Translations under genes and position numbers: made by a program
Notes under the pieces: generated by a model
Databases searched by the model: none
What the model was told of the DNA's origin: nothing
The model's input: only the letters and a program-made list of their open reading frames with translations
Shown here: one piece after another, positions 1 through 8,282 of the stretch
Layout: every line of letters starts with the position of its first letter
How positions within the stretch are numbered: position 1 is the first letter of the stretch
Assembly (NCBI GenBank): GCA_949285835.1
Contig: CASEAR010000025.1
Coordinates: 1-37,411 of the forward strand
Direction of reading: 5' to 3'
Source: an uncultured Verrucomicrobiota bacterium
GTDB lineage: Bacteria; Verrucomicrobiota; Kiritimatiellia; RFP12; UBA3636
DNA length: 37,411 nucleotides

Positions 1-359
1 CTGGCTTTCAGAAGCTGATTTTTGACGTCGGTCGGGATTGCCCCTTTAATTGCTTCCCAATCCTTAATCAGCGTTGGAAGTCGCACCCGGAAATACGGTG
101 CACACAAGTATTTGCACGCTTCGTGAAGTTTCAAGGCATAACGTGCAAATTCTGGACCGTATGTACAACCGCGTCCAGGATGCGGATGGTAGGTGCGCTT
201 TCCCGTGAGTAGCTTTATCAGGTATTTGCGCTCGAAACCGTAAACCTCCTGCAAATGAGTCAAAAAGCGGCTCTTAGCCTTTTTGCTTTTCAGGCGGGCG
301 TACTGGTTCCTTTTGTCGGGAAGAATATCCGAGAATGTCTGGTTGGCCATAGTTTTCAT
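1..359 (-). CDS. IS-type transposase (integrase-core family), N-terminal part, cut by window edge
   Basis: The frame is open from an ATG at 359 to the left edge, about 119 residues, with no stop. The readable part has a Lys/Arg-rich start and a segment YGFERKYLIKLL followed by GRGCTYGPEFARYALKLHEA, then Cys-Ala-Pro and a Leu-Pro-x-Leu-Ile stretch. From memory this spacing (helix-turn-helix, then a G-R-x-x-YGPE-type block, then a C-G/A-x-x-L-x-x-LP block) is the N-terminal DNA-binding part of DDE transposases with an integrase catalytic core (IS481/ISNCY-like). The catalytic domain would lie outside the window. A GAAAGGG run sits just before the ATG, and a second in-frame ATG is at 350. No terminal inverted repeat was identified between 360 and 540. 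The family is fairly likely; the exact IS group is uncertain. Confidence 0.55.
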   Translation of the reverse strand, partial: MKTMANQTFSDILPDKRNQYARLKSKKAKSRFLTHLQEVYGFERKYLIKLLTGKRTYHPHPGRGCTYGPEFARYALKLHEACKYLCAPYFRVRLPTLIKDWEAIKGAIPTDVKNQLLKA

Positions 360-477
360 GCCCTTTCATGATAGAAAGAAAGTCCCCGTTCGGTGTCCTT
401 GAATTTGACCAATGGGGTTTTTCCATTTTTGGGCTTGGTGTCCATAACTATGAACAACTGCGTCTATGTGTTGATTG

Positions 478-506
478 TTGATTTCCAAAATTTGTTCTGG
501 TAGAAT
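478..506 (+). promoter_or_regulatory. Sigma70-type promoter for the TPR protein gene
   Basis: TTGATT at 478-483 and TAGAAT at 501-506 are separated by 17 bases. The predicted transcription start is near 513, giving a leader of about 27 bases that contains the AAAGG ribosome binding site before the ATG at 540. Call is from sequence match only. Confidence 0.5.
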
Positions 507-539
507 GCCCAGAAAGATCGGTTGTAATGAAAGGTAAAA

Positions 540-1367
540 ATGGCAAAGGAAGTCAAAAATCTTGAGCATTCCCGCGGTGATATTCCGGAGGAGCTTGAAG
601 AGGTCAAGGCGTGGTGGGCCGCTAACGGAAATATTGTTGTAACGGTACTGTGCGTTGTGCTTGCAGTTGTGCTTGGGGTCAGATATTTCAAGAACTCCCG
701 CATGGAGGCGCATCAGATCGCTCAGTCGGCATTATGGGCGGCTGCGACGGCGAACTCTATCGAAGAGATTATTAGAGATGATAAGTCGTCTGAAGTGACG
801 GCGCTGGCGAGGCTGCGGCTGGGTGCGATGTATCTTGCCGGAGAAAAATATGACGTTGCGGAGACTGTATTCCTTGATTTTATCGGGGCGTCTCCATCAC
901 ATCCGATGCGCGACATAGCGGAGATTTCCATCGCATACTGCAAAGAAGGCATGGGTGATGCCGCAGGGGCTATGGAAGCATTCAAAGCTTTTGAGGAAAA
1001 ATATTCGGATAGTCAGTCTTTCCTTGTCCCGGAGGCCGTGCTCGGCAAAGCCAGATGCATGATTCTGTCTGGGGATAAGAACGGAGCAAGGACCGTGCTT
1101 GACCACTTTATAACGGAGAATCCCAGAACAGAATGGGCGGGATACGCGGAACAGCTTCTTAAGTCGATAAACAGGCTCAAGATGCCGGAAAGCGAGTCTT
1201 CTGCATTGATTCTAGACAACTTTTTCTCGGAAAGTGGCGACGCCGGCACTGCCGTGATGGATGAAGAAACGACGTCTTCCGGCGGCGAAGCTGAAACGTC
1301 AGAAAAAGAGGACACCGGTACGGGCACCCAGACCGGCGGTACCTCTGTAACCGGCGAGGCGGAGTAG
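540..1367 (+). CDS. Inner-membrane-anchored TPR protein (YfgM-like)
   Basis: 275 residues. A charged N-terminal stretch (1-29) precedes one hydrophobic segment at about 30-49, followed by a soluble region at about 55-215 made of helical repeats typical of tetratricopeptide repeats (alternating Ala/Leu pairs such as ALARLRLGAMYLAG). The C-terminal 60 residues are rich in Ser, Thr, Glu and Gly and look disordered. The layout of one N-terminal membrane anchor followed by TPRs in the envelope matches YfgM-type proteins, which in other bacteria are periplasmic chaperone/scaffold proteins associated with the Sec translocon. The start is supported by GAAAGG eight bases upstream. It precedes the EPS sugar transferase by 45 bases, so co-transcription is possible, but a strong hairpin spans its stop codon. 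The role is inferred from architecture only. Confidence 0.65.
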   Translation: MAKEVKNLEHSRGDIPEELEEVKAWWAANGNIVVTVLCVVLAVVLGVRYFKNSRMEAHQIAQSALWAAATANSIEEIIRDDKSSEVTALARLRLGAMYLAGEKYDVAETVFLDFIGASPSHPMRDIAEISIAYCKEGMGDAAGAMEAFKAFEEKYSDSQSFLVPEAVLGKARCMILSGDKNGARTVLDHFITENPRTEWAGYAEQLLKSINRLKMPESESSALILDNFFSESGDAGTAVMDEETTSSGGEAETSEKEDTGTGTQTGGTSVTGEAE

Positions 1368-1378
1368 CACCGCCTCGC
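1354..1378 (+). terminator. Stem-loop straddling the stop codon of the TPR gene
   Basis: Nine-base perfect stem GCGAGGCGG (1354-1362) with CCGCCTCGC (1370-1378) and a 7-base loop containing the TAG stop codon, followed by only a short TTTC. It could be a weak terminator or attenuator reducing transcription of the downstream sugar transferase. The lack of a U-tract argues against an efficient intrinsic terminator. Confidence 0.4.
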
Positions 1379-1412
1379 TTTCGGCGGATGCTCGCTATAT
1401 CGGGATCGTGTT

Positions 1413-2834
1413 ATGCCGAGATCTGTACCGGATACGGTGAACGCGTTCGTTGCCGTCGTAGCTGATATGGCGGTCGCGGTGGCTTCTGTGTTCATTTCCG
1501 TTTGGCTGCGTTTTGACAGCGGTCTGGCGGCAGTGCCGTTTGGAAGGCCCGATGGCGTATACTCCGCTCACTTTGTGTTGGCTTTTGCGGCTGCCGTCTG
1601 TACGTATGTTGCCGGGCGCAGGCTTCGGCTTTACAAACGGCCGCAGCGCGGAACTTTCCACGACAAGGTTCCCCGGCTGATAAAGTTTTCCCTCGTAGTA
1701 ATGCTGTCGCTGCTTGTTCTTCTGGCAGTCTTCAGGAATTTTTTAACGTACGATGTTTCTGCCGGGACAATACTGATTTTTTTCCCTGTTTTTGCCTTTC
1801 TCCTGATCTTTGAGCGCGGGATCATTTTTCGAATGGAGTTTGCGGCAGCCGCGAAGCGCCCGCCTCTGAACAGCATTGTAATTGTCGGTTCAGATTCTAC
1901 AGCTGTTCATCTTGCAAAGTGCTTTAAAAGAGATCCTCGCCTTGGCGTCAACGTGTGCGGCATGCTTCTCCCGCCGGGATCAGATTCAGGCTATTCAAAC
2001 GCGGGAGATGTGAGAATTCTTGGGAAGGCAGAGAATTTTTCTGAGGTGATTAACTCCTTGGGAAATGTTACGCAGCTTATTGTCGCAGAATGCGGAATGC
2101 CGCGGGATCTGGTTTACAGAATGGCATCCGAATGCGAACGAAGGATGATAAGATTCAACGTTGTTCCGGACATCTTTTTCATGCTTACATCTTTAGTGGA
2201 GTTGGAAACGGTGGACGACGTCCCTCTGCTTGGCTTGCGGCACAGTCCTTTGGAAAATCCGTGGAACAGGCTGCTTAAGCGAACTGAGGATGTTTTTTGC
2301 TCGTTGTTTGGCCTTCTGATTTCCTCTCCCGTTATCTTGTTTTTTGGTATTCTTGTGAAACGGGAATCTCCCGGACCGGTTTTCTACAAGCAGGTGAGGT
2401 GTGGGTATAACGGACGTCCGTTTACAATATACAAGATTCGGACGATGAAAAAGGACGCGGAGAAAGCATCCGGTCCGGTTTTTGCAAGTGCGAATGATCC
2501 CAGACGTACCAAGATCGGAACGTGGATGCGGGAACATAATGTAGATGAACTTCCGCAGTTGTGGAACGTACTGAGGGGTGATATGAGCATGGTAGGCCCA
2601 CGCCCGGAAAGACCTGTTTTCGTCGAGCAGTTCGCAAACGATATAAAGCATTATATGCGGCGACATCAATGCCGGCCTGGCATAACCGGATGGGCTCAAG
2701 TGCATGGATTGCGAGGGAATACTTCTATAGAAGACAGGCTGAAGTTTGATTTGTGGTACATGGAAAACTGGTCGCTGGCGCTTGATTTGAAGATCATGCT
2801 ACGAACACTGTTTGCCGTGAGAAATGCGTATTGA
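1413..2834 (+). CDS. Polyprenyl-phosphate glycosyl-1-phosphate transferase (WcaJ/WbaP family) starting exopolysaccharide synthesis
   Basis: 473 residues. The N-terminal part has several hydrophobic segments (about 10-30, 45-65, 90-108, 118-137), then a Rossmann-like region (about 150-270, starting IVIVGSDSTAVHLAK). The C-terminal ~190 residues are the bacterial sugar transferase domain: a KRTEDVFCSLFGLLIS membrane helix, SPGPVFYKQVRCG, IYKIRTM, the catalytic-type block GDMSMVGPRPERP, and a final PGITGWAQVHGLRG with DLWYMENWSL. These motifs are diagnostic for enzymes transferring a hexose-1-phosphate from a nucleotide sugar to undecaprenyl phosphate at the inner face of the inner membrane. Length matches full-size five-helix members. 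Sugar specificity (glucose or galactose) cannot be told. It fits with the GT4, GT9 and Wzm/Wzt genes elsewhere in the window. Confidence 0.93.
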   Translation: MPRSVPDTVNAFVAVVADMAVAVASVFISVWLRFDSGLAAVPFGRPDGVYSAHFVLAFAAAVCTYVAGRRLRLYKRPQRGTFHDKVPRLIKFSLVVMLSLLVLLAVFRNFLTYDVSAGTILIFFPVFAFLLIFERGIIFRMEFAAAAKRPPLNSIVIVGSDSTAVHLAKCFKRDPRLGVNVCGMLLPPGSDSGYSNAGDVRILGKAENFSEVINSLGNVTQLIVAECGMPRDLVYRMASECERRMIRFNVVPDIFFMLTSLVELETVDDVPLLGLRHSPLENPWNRLLKRTEDVFCSLFGLLISSPVILFFGILVKRESPGPVFYKQVRCGYNGRPFTIYKIRTMKKDAEKASGPVFASANDPRRTKIGTWMREHNVDELPQLWNVLRGDMSMVGPRPERPVFVEQFANDIKHYMRRHQCRPGITGWAQVHGLRGNTSIEDRLKFDLWYMENWSLALDLKIMLRTLFAVRNAY

Positions 2835-2850
2835 TAGGACTTGCTGACAA

Positions 2851-3321
2851 ATGCACGATTCGCCTTTATCCGAATTTTCCCGAAACATCGTTTTTTTCTG
2901 TGCTTTTTTTTCCTGGTGTCTGGCGCAGTTTGTGAAGCTTGTCATCGCTTGGCGAAAGACCGGGCGGGTAGATTTCCGCTATTTTCACAGTACGGGAGGT
3001 ATGCCCAGTGCTCACTCTGCCACGGTTTCAGGACTTGCCACTGCTGTGGGGCTGTCGGAGGGGTTCGACTCTTCAATTTTTGCTTTTGCCGCTACTTTCG
3101 CCATCATAACCATGTTTGACGCTTCCACTTTGCGGTATTCAGTTGGGCGTCATGCCAGCATATTGAACAAGATTTCCATGGAGCGGCAGATTCCCGGTGT
3201 TAATAGCGGCAAGTTAAAAGAGTCGCTCGGACATACGCTCTCGGAAGTGTACGCAGGAATGTTTTTGGGTATTGCGTTCAGCGCGTCACTTTTTTATTTG
3301 TGGAAAAGGGGCATTGCATGA
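2851..3321 (+). CDS. Divergent PAP2 family membrane protein (DUF212, YuiD-like)
   Basis: 156 residues, the usual length for this family. Hallmark motifs are present: a hydrophobic N-terminal helix followed by the QFVKLVI segment, STGGMPSAHSATVSGL (the SAH phosphatase-like motif), FAIITMFDA, and GHTLSEVYAGMFLGI near the C-terminus, ending in a hydrophobic helix. The family is related to acid phosphatases/vanadium haloperoxidases (PAP2) and sits in the inner membrane; a lipid-phosphate phosphatase role is likely but not proven for the family. It begins 16 bases after the sugar transferase stop, so it may be co-expressed with it, and a role in recycling polyprenyl carrier phosphate is a plausible inference. 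It overlaps the next gene by four bases (ATGA). Confidence 0.9.
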   Translation: MHDSPLSEFSRNIVFFCAFFSWCLAQFVKLVIAWRKTGRVDFRYFHSTGGMPSAHSATVSGLATAVGLSEGFDSSIFAFAATFAIITMFDASTLRYSVGRHASILNKISMERQIPGVNSGKLKESLGHTLSEVYAGMFLGIAFSASLFYLWKRGIA

Positions 3322-4094
3322 GCGGTAAGGTTATTGTCTCAACTGTTGCCGGGGAATTAGACCGCCTGTTGTGTCTGGAAAAATTTCCTGGCGACGTATC
3401 CAACAACGGTCTTCAGACAGATGCTCCCGGGCGTGCCGTCAGGAAAATCTGCTGCGGGGTGGACGCCTCCATGGAGTTTTTTGAAGCGGCATTGTGTGCG
3501 GGAGCTGACATGTGCCTCGTACATCATGGAATAAGCTGGGGAAATTCTCTTGCGCGGATTACCGGAGTTAATTATACGCTTGTATCTTTCCTTTTGCGTC
3601 ATAATATCGCTCTTTATGCCGCTCATCTGCCAATAGATGCAAATCCGCTTTACGGCAACAACGTGGTGCTCTGCGGATATCTGGGGCTTACGGACGTGCA
3701 GCCGTTTGGTTGCTATCACGGGATGACTATAGGGTTTATTGGTAACCTCCCTGCACCGGTTTCATTTCCGGATTTCCTGAAAATGACGGCGGGCATGCCT
3801 CATGTCATTAGAACATGCAGTTTTGATTTTGGTGTCGGAGAAGTTTCCAGAGTAGCTGTTGTCAGCGGCGGAGCTTCTGACATGGTAGAGCAGGCTGCCT
3901 CTGCTGGGGCAGACGTTTTTGTCACTGGAGAAACTGGGTTGCAGGCGTACAACATGTGCCGTCATCTCAGAATGAATATGGTTTCTGCCGGACATTACGC
4001 AACCGAATGCGGCGGAGTTGAGCGTATCGGACGTTACTTGTCATCAAAGCTGAACATAGAATCCGAGTTCATAGACCTGAAATTGCCATATTGA
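3318..4094 (+). CDS. NIF3-like dinuclear metal-centre protein
   Basis: 258 residues from the ATG at 3318, chosen because ATGA overlaps the preceding stop and AAAAGGGG lies six bases upstream; a GTG at 3300 would add six residues. Family motifs: NNGLQ near the start, the metal-binding pair in LVHHGISWG, HLPIDAN followed by PLYGNN, and the C-terminal GHYATECGGVE that supplies a His and a Glu ligand. NIF3/YqfO proteins form toroidal hexamers with two metal ions per subunit. They are widely conserved; their biochemical role is poorly settled (annotated in some databases as GTP cyclohydrolase I type 2). Short form without the PII-like insert. Confidence 0.92.
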   Translation: MSGKVIVSTVAGELDRLLCLEKFPGDVSNNGLQTDAPGRAVRKICCGVDASMEFFEAALCAGADMCLVHHGISWGNSLARITGVNYTLVSFLLRHNIALYAAHLPIDANPLYGNNVVLCGYLGLTDVQPFGCYHGMTIGFIGNLPAPVSFPDFLKMTAGMPHVIRTCSFDFGVGEVSRVAVVSGGASDMVEQAASAGADVFVTGETGLQAYNMCRHLRMNMVSAGHYATECGGVERIGRYLSSKLNIESEFIDLKLPY

Positions 4095-4596
4095 CCGGCA
4101 ATAGTCCGTATTTGACGTTTTATCCGCAGGCAATGCCGTACAGTCTGATGCGCATGACCCGAAGCAGCACCGTATTGTTGCTCTGATTGTTTTTATACTG
4201 CTGAATTTTTTTTACCAATAATTACGCTGTTCAAGGTGATACATTGAGGACGGCAATATGTGCATGGCGAATCCCAATTATAGGCATGTTCTCGCCGCAT
4301 TGCCAACGCATCGAAAAATGTGTCAATGACTGTGTTTACAATGAGTCTTTTATTATGAAAATACAAAACAAAGAGAGACATAAAGAGAACAGCGAGACTG
4401 ACAATGAAGCATGTGCTGCTGATTGTGCCTAAATGCGTCAACAAACTGTAATCCAATACGTTATGAGCGGCTCTAATCTCATGTTTTGTGACAGGGTTCA
4501 CTGTATTTTATTGCTTCTTTTATAGCTTTTGTGATAAACTTCTCTGATTCGGTTTTCATATGTGCAGGTTCCTTTTTTCGGGTGGAGTGTAACGGT
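4095..4596 (+). other. Gene-free AT-rich stretch
   Basis: About 500 bases with no reading frame I can support. The base composition is clearly richer in A+T than the surrounding genes, and this continues into the following small membrane protein. A minus-strand frame (4193-4501) has one hydrophobic stretch but begins with GTG, lacks a ribosome binding site and resembles nothing I know. I see no RNA gene or strong hairpin here. Confidence 0.5.
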
Positions 4597-5112
4597 ATGG
4601 TTTATCTTACAGATCTTTGCGGGGTTTTGCTGGCGCAGATTCCGGCGGACACTTATGGCGCGATGATCCGGTCTGTGGTTCCGTTTGCATTGTTTCTGCT
4701 GTTAGATGTGATTATAGAGTCTTATTTGAATTTCAGAGAGATATCATTTGTCAGAAACTGGTGGTTTTCATGTGCGTACATTCTGAATGCGGTGTTTTAC
4801 TCGTGCTGGCGTTCGTGGGTTATTTCTGCCGGTATGAAAGAATCTATACTGTCTGGTGATATCGAAATTGTTTTCCAGATCATTGGTTTTTGCGTTGTTT
4901 TTATTGTGCTGTGGGTATTATGCGTAAGAGCTGGTCTGTTGTGTATTTTTTCTCAACGAATTGGAACAGGGACTCCATTGCTGCTGCTCAGGGCATCAGC
5001 GGTTATTCCTCTGATATGCCTGTTGGTTTTTTCTTTTGTAAACGGCAATGGTTTAATCGGCGATGGCGGTGTGATAAAATTGATTTCCGTGACGCATAGT
5101 GAGTTCTGGTAA
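4597..5112 (+). CDS. Small hypothetical four-helix membrane protein
   Basis: 171 residues from the ATG at 4597, supported by GGTGGAG nine bases upstream; a GTG at 4531 would extend it by 22 residues without a ribosome binding site. Four hydrophobic segments can be seen at about 25-43, 55-75, 90-118 and 127-147. No motif of a known family was recognised; the Trp/Arg-rich segments FVRNWWFSC and SCWRSWVIS may be interfacial. It lies 35 bases before a TetR-family regulator gene on the same strand, so the pair may be co-expressed and the protein might be controlled by that regulator. It is AT-rich compared with its neighbours, which hints at a recent acquisition or a lineage-specific gene. Confidence 0.55.
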   Translation: MVYLTDLCGVLLAQIPADTYGAMIRSVVPFALFLLLDVIIESYLNFREISFVRNWWFSCAYILNAVFYSCWRSWVISAGMKESILSGDIEIVFQIIGFCVVFIVLWVLCVRAGLLCIFSQRIGTGTPLLLLRASAVIPLICLLVFSFVNGNGLIGDGGVIKLISVTHSEFW

Positions 5113-5147
5113 CAGCGGGCGAGGACGCGGGCATAGGGGTGCGCGTT

Positions 5148-5861
5148 ATGAGAGACAGGAATCCGAATGAAAAAAAGAAGTGTGGGCTGGCCACAAAGGA
5201 ACGTTTGATTTCTTTTGCCTGCCGCGAGTTTGCTGAACGTGGGTTTCGAGATGCCAGAATTCTGGACATATGCCGGGCGGCAGGAACGAATGTATCGGCG
5301 GTAAATTATCATTTCGGCGGGAAAGAGGGGCTTTACAAAGCTGTATGGGATCATGCGGTGCGTAGTGCCGTGGGGAAGTGGAACCCGGTGACCTCGTCCA
5401 ATGATAAGGACAGAGAATGGCTTTACGGTTACATAAGGGCTTGCGTTTTATCTGTGGTGGATTCCGGTCCGGACGCCATATTGCGCCGGCTTGTAGCAAA
5501 TGAAATGAATAACCCTTCGCCGTTTGCCGATGAGATGCTCTCCGATCATCTTGCACCGCGGATTAATGAGCTTGAGAAGCGTCTTCGGCGCATGATGGGG
5601 CCTTATGTGACAGATTTTCAGGTGGGCTGCTGTATATTGGCTATACACAGTCAGTTCAGTGCTCTTACGATAAACAAGAGTGCGAGACAGCATCTTTTCC
5701 TGTCGGACACGCCTACAGAGGAGGAGGCGGCTCATTTTGTCCGGGAGATTTGCGCCTTCGTTATGGGTGGGATAAGAGCCATGCGAGGAGTGCCTCAAGA
5801 GGCGCGCAGAAGCCATCTTGGCCATCGGGAAGACGCTGACAGGCAAGGCGCCGAGGAGTAA
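5148..5861 (+). CDS. TetR-family transcriptional regulator (CecR/YbiH-like)
   Basis: 237 residues from the ATG at 5148, which has AGGGG about eight bases upstream; a GTG at 5139 is the alternative. The N-terminal helix-turn-helix is clear: TKERLISFACREFAERGF, then DICRAAGTNVSAVNYHFGGKEGLYKAVW. The NVSAVNYHFGGKEGLY form, with a C-terminal domain containing RRLVANEMNNPS, is typical of TetR members with the CecR-type C-terminal domain (formerly DUF1956), which bind a small molecule and release DNA. The C-terminal ~25 residues are charged and probably disordered. The ligand and target cannot be deduced. It lies between a small membrane protein and a GT4 gene that starts 12 bases after its stop. 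Confidence 0.85.
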   Translation: MRDRNPNEKKKCGLATKERLISFACREFAERGFRDARILDICRAAGTNVSAVNYHFGGKEGLYKAVWDHAVRSAVGKWNPVTSSNDKDREWLYGYIRACVLSVVDSGPDAILRRLVANEMNNPSPFADEMLSDHLAPRINELEKRLRRMMGPYVTDFQVGCCILAIHSQFSALTINKSARQHLFLSDTPTEEEAAHFVREICAFVMGGIRAMRGVPQEARRSHLGHREDADRQGAEE

Positions 5862-5873
5862 ACGGAGAACGTG

Positions 5874-7019
5874 ATGGGTTCTGCGGCCGATTTTTGCCAT
5901 GTGATTTCAGAGGCTGCCGGCGGCGCTCGTGTGTCTTTGGGTCACGACTGGCTCACCGGCATGCGTGGCGGTGAACGTGTCCTCGAGATGTTTTGCGATG
6001 CGTTTTCATACGCTCCGATATCTTCTCTTTTGTATGTTCGCGGCAGTGTGTCGGAGAAGATCTCGTCTCACGCTGTGAATACGTCTTTTTTGAATTCAAT
6101 GCCTGGAATTGCAAATAACTATCGTAATTTCCTTCCGATTATGCCGGTTGCGGCAGAAACGCTGAACGTCCCGGACTGCGATTTATTCATAAGTACGAGT
6201 CACTGTGTCGCTAAAAGTTTTAGAAAACCACAAGGCGCAAAACACTTATGCGTGTGTTTTACACCGATGCGGTATGCGTGGCTTTTTTATAAAGAGTATT
6301 TTGGACGGTCACCCGCTAAAGCGGCAATAATCAAGCCCATTTTGGCGGCGCTTCGCATGTGGGACAAGAAAACTTCACGCAGGGTCGACAGGTATGTCGC
6401 CATAAGCAACCACGTAGCGCGGCGCATTCGTGAGTTTTACGGCAGGGACAGTGATGTGGTTTATCCTGCCGTAGACATATTCAGGTGTACGCCCGGCACG
6501 GATGGCGGCAATGACGGGTATGACCTTATAGTATCGGCCCTTGTTCCATACAAACGTGTAGACCTCGCCGTGTCCCTCTACAGCAGGACTGGTATGAAAC
6601 TTAAAGTTGTTGGCGTTGGAGGTGGCATGAAGCATCTCAAGACGCTGGCCGGGCCGTCCGTGGAATTTCTGGGCAGGCTTTCGGATTCTGATGTCCTGAA
6701 ACTGTACAGGGGGTGCCGTATGCTGATATTCCCGGGAGAAGAGGATTACGGGATTGTTCCTCTTGAGGCTCAGGCATGCGGCAAGCCCGTTGTAGCTTAT
6801 GGACGCGGGGGGGTGCTGGAAACTGTCGTGGATGGCGTTACCGGCGTTTTTTTCTCTGAGCAGACGGAAGAGTGCCTGGAAGATGCGGTTGCCCGCTGCG
6901 CAGCATTGAAAACGGATCCTGAAGCGATCAGAAATCATGCAGTCAAGTTTGGTCCGGAACGCTTTGCCGCCGGGATTGCGTCGAGTTTGTCGTCTATGTT
7001 AGATGGAGTAACAGCATGA
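5874..7019 (+). CDS. Glycosyltransferase family 4
   Basis: 381 residues from the ATG at 5874, with GGAG six bases upstream; the GTG directly before it is the alternative. The N-terminal half has VSLGHDWLTGMRGGERVLE, typical of the acceptor-binding domain of WbaZ-like GT4 enzymes, followed by CVCFTPMRYAW and YVAISNHVARRI. The C-terminal half carries the nucleotide-sugar-binding EX7E motif in GEEDYGIVPLEAQACG followed by KPVVAYGRGGVLETV. These are retaining GT-B transferases, often using GDP-mannose or another NDP-hexose in polysaccharide or glycolipid assembly at the cytoplasmic side of the inner membrane. It shares an ATGA overlap with tlyA, so the two are translationally coupled. Donor and acceptor are unknown. 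Confidence 0.92.
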   Translation: MGSAADFCHVISEAAGGARVSLGHDWLTGMRGGERVLEMFCDAFSYAPISSLLYVRGSVSEKISSHAVNTSFLNSMPGIANNYRNFLPIMPVAAETLNVPDCDLFISTSHCVAKSFRKPQGAKHLCVCFTPMRYAWLFYKEYFGRSPAKAAIIKPILAALRMWDKKTSRRVDRYVAISNHVARRIREFYGRDSDVVYPAVDIFRCTPGTDGGNDGYDLIVSALVPYKRVDLAVSLYSRTGMKLKVVGVGGGMKHLKTLAGPSVEFLGRLSDSDVLKLYRGCRMLIFPGEEDYGIVPLEAQACGKPVVAYGRGGVLETVVDGVTGVFFSEQTEECLEDAVARCAALKTDPEAIRNHAVKFGPERFAAGIASSLSSMLDGVTA

Positions 7020-7747
7020 AGCGGCGTCTGGACGAGATTCTCGTGATGCGCGGTTTGTGCGAATCACGTTCGTTGGCGCAGCGTTTGATAATGGAGGGGA
7101 AAGTTCATGTGCGTGATGTCGTTTCTCCCAAGGCCGGGAACCGTTATCCGACAGACATCCCTGTTGAGGTGTCAGGGGACGAGCGTTTTGTCAGCCGCGG
7201 CGGGTTTAAGCTTGAAGGGGCTTTTGAAAATTTTGGTTTTGATGTGACCGGGCTTTCATGTCTTGATGTTGGCGCATCTACCGGGGGATTTACCGATTGT
7301 CTTCTTCAGCATGGCGCTGCCAGGGTTGCCGCCGTAGATGTTGGGCATGGTCAGCTCCATCCCAGGCTTCTAGCAGATCCAAGAGTGATTTGCATAGAGA
7401 AGTTCAATGCGAGATCGATGACACGGGATGATATACCGTTTATCCCGGAATTCGCGGTTTGCGATGTATCATTTATTTCCCTGCGGCTTATTTTGCCGCC
7501 AATGGCATCTGTATTGGCGGATGGCGGGGGAATAATCACTCTGATAAAGCCTCAGTTTGAAGCTGGCAGAGAGCAGGTCGGCAAAGGAGGAGTAGTACGT
7601 GACGAAGCTGTGCGGCTTGCCGTCGTGGAATCAATTCATGAATTTGGCGTATCTTTAGGCCTTTCATGGGTCGGAGTCTGTGTGTCTCCTATAACCGGTC
7701 CTAAGGGAAACGTTGAGTATACCGCGTATTGGCGTAAGCCGCCTTGA
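7016..7747 (+). CDS. tlyA: TlyA-family rRNA 2'-O-methyltransferase (S4 + FtsJ-like)
   Basis: 243 residues. An S4 RNA-binding domain occupies the first ~60 residues (RRLDEILVMRGLCESRSLAQRLIMEGKVHV). The rest is a Rossmann-fold FtsJ-like methyltransferase with SAM motif I in CLDVGASTGGFTDCLLQ, the FVSRGGFKLEGA block and CDVSFISLRLILP with IKPQFEAGRE supplying family catalytic residues. Members methylate cytidine 2'-OH in 16S and/or 23S rRNA, and some act as haemolysin-like proteins by older naming. It overlaps the upstream GT4 stop by four bases (ATGA), though the two functions are unrelated. It lacks a recognisable terminator within the following 100 bases. Confidence 0.93.
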   Translation: MKRRLDEILVMRGLCESRSLAQRLIMEGKVHVRDVVSPKAGNRYPTDIPVEVSGDERFVSRGGFKLEGAFENFGFDVTGLSCLDVGASTGGFTDCLLQHGAARVAAVDVGHGQLHPRLLADPRVICIEKFNARSMTRDDIPFIPEFAVCDVSFISLRLILPPMASVLADGGGIITLIKPQFEAGREQVGKGGVVRDEAVRLAVVESIHEFGVSLGLSWVGVCVSPITGPKGNVEYTAYWRKPP

Positions 7748-8282
7748 TAAACGTAAAATCCGGGTGATTGTGCAGCATCAATTTCGGAGTGCAGAACCTT
7801 TTTAGGCGGTAGCCATCTCTGAATCCATTTTATAAAACACCAAATTGTGTGTTGTTGCTCAAGTAAATACAAATCAGCGAATTCAGGCAGTTTGACGACA
7901 TATAAGGCCGCGAGAACAAGACGAGACTGTCACGTTCTGGTTTATCCTCTGTTATCACAATATGTCCTGTTTCATATGCAGATGCCGGTGATTGAAGTTT
8001 TTTGATAGCCCCATTGATGCGGTCAGAGTGATGCATATTACTCGCTTCGCTGCAAATAAGTTCTTTCATAGATTCATTTCGGCATTCACTGTGCAAACCT
8101 GAGCTTCCATAAGCCCGTTCCCTCTCGGGGAAAATTGGCATTTTCTATGCAAACAGCAAAGCTGCAAGGATGGCCGCAGCTTTTATTTAAGACGGTGCCA
8201 TGCGGACATACTTTTGGCGGCCATTGCTGCAGAAGTATTTCGATGTGCTGACACGCCTGCTGAAAATAACCTGCTGTTTTAC
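7748..8282 (+). other. Intergenic region between convergent tlyA and GT9 genes
   Basis: About 535 bases. A minus-strand frame at 7830-8141 could encode 103 residues (internal segment AYETGHIVITEDKPERDSLV) with plausible codon use, but it has no ribosome binding site and I do not recognise it; it may be a small orphan gene or remnant (about 25 % likely real). The only other structure is a hairpin at 8158-8183. No RNA gene was recognised. Confidence 0.4.
8158..8183 (+). terminator. Hairpin between convergent genes
   Basis: Eight-base perfect stem AAAGCTGC (8158-8165) with GCAGCTTT (8176-8183), 10-base loop, followed on the plus strand by a T-rich run (TTATTTAA). It is a moderate intrinsic-terminator candidate for plus-strand transcription, but it lies about 410 bases past tlyA. 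Confidence 0.4.

Noticed and set aside
4193..4501. Minus-strand frame of 102 residues with one hydrophobic stretch
   Set aside because: GTG start, no ribosome binding site, no recognisable family, and it lies in low-complexity AT-rich DNA.
7830..8141. Minus-strand frame of 103 residues
   Set aside because: Plausible codons but no ribosome binding site and no known similarity; kept only as a note in the intergenic entry.
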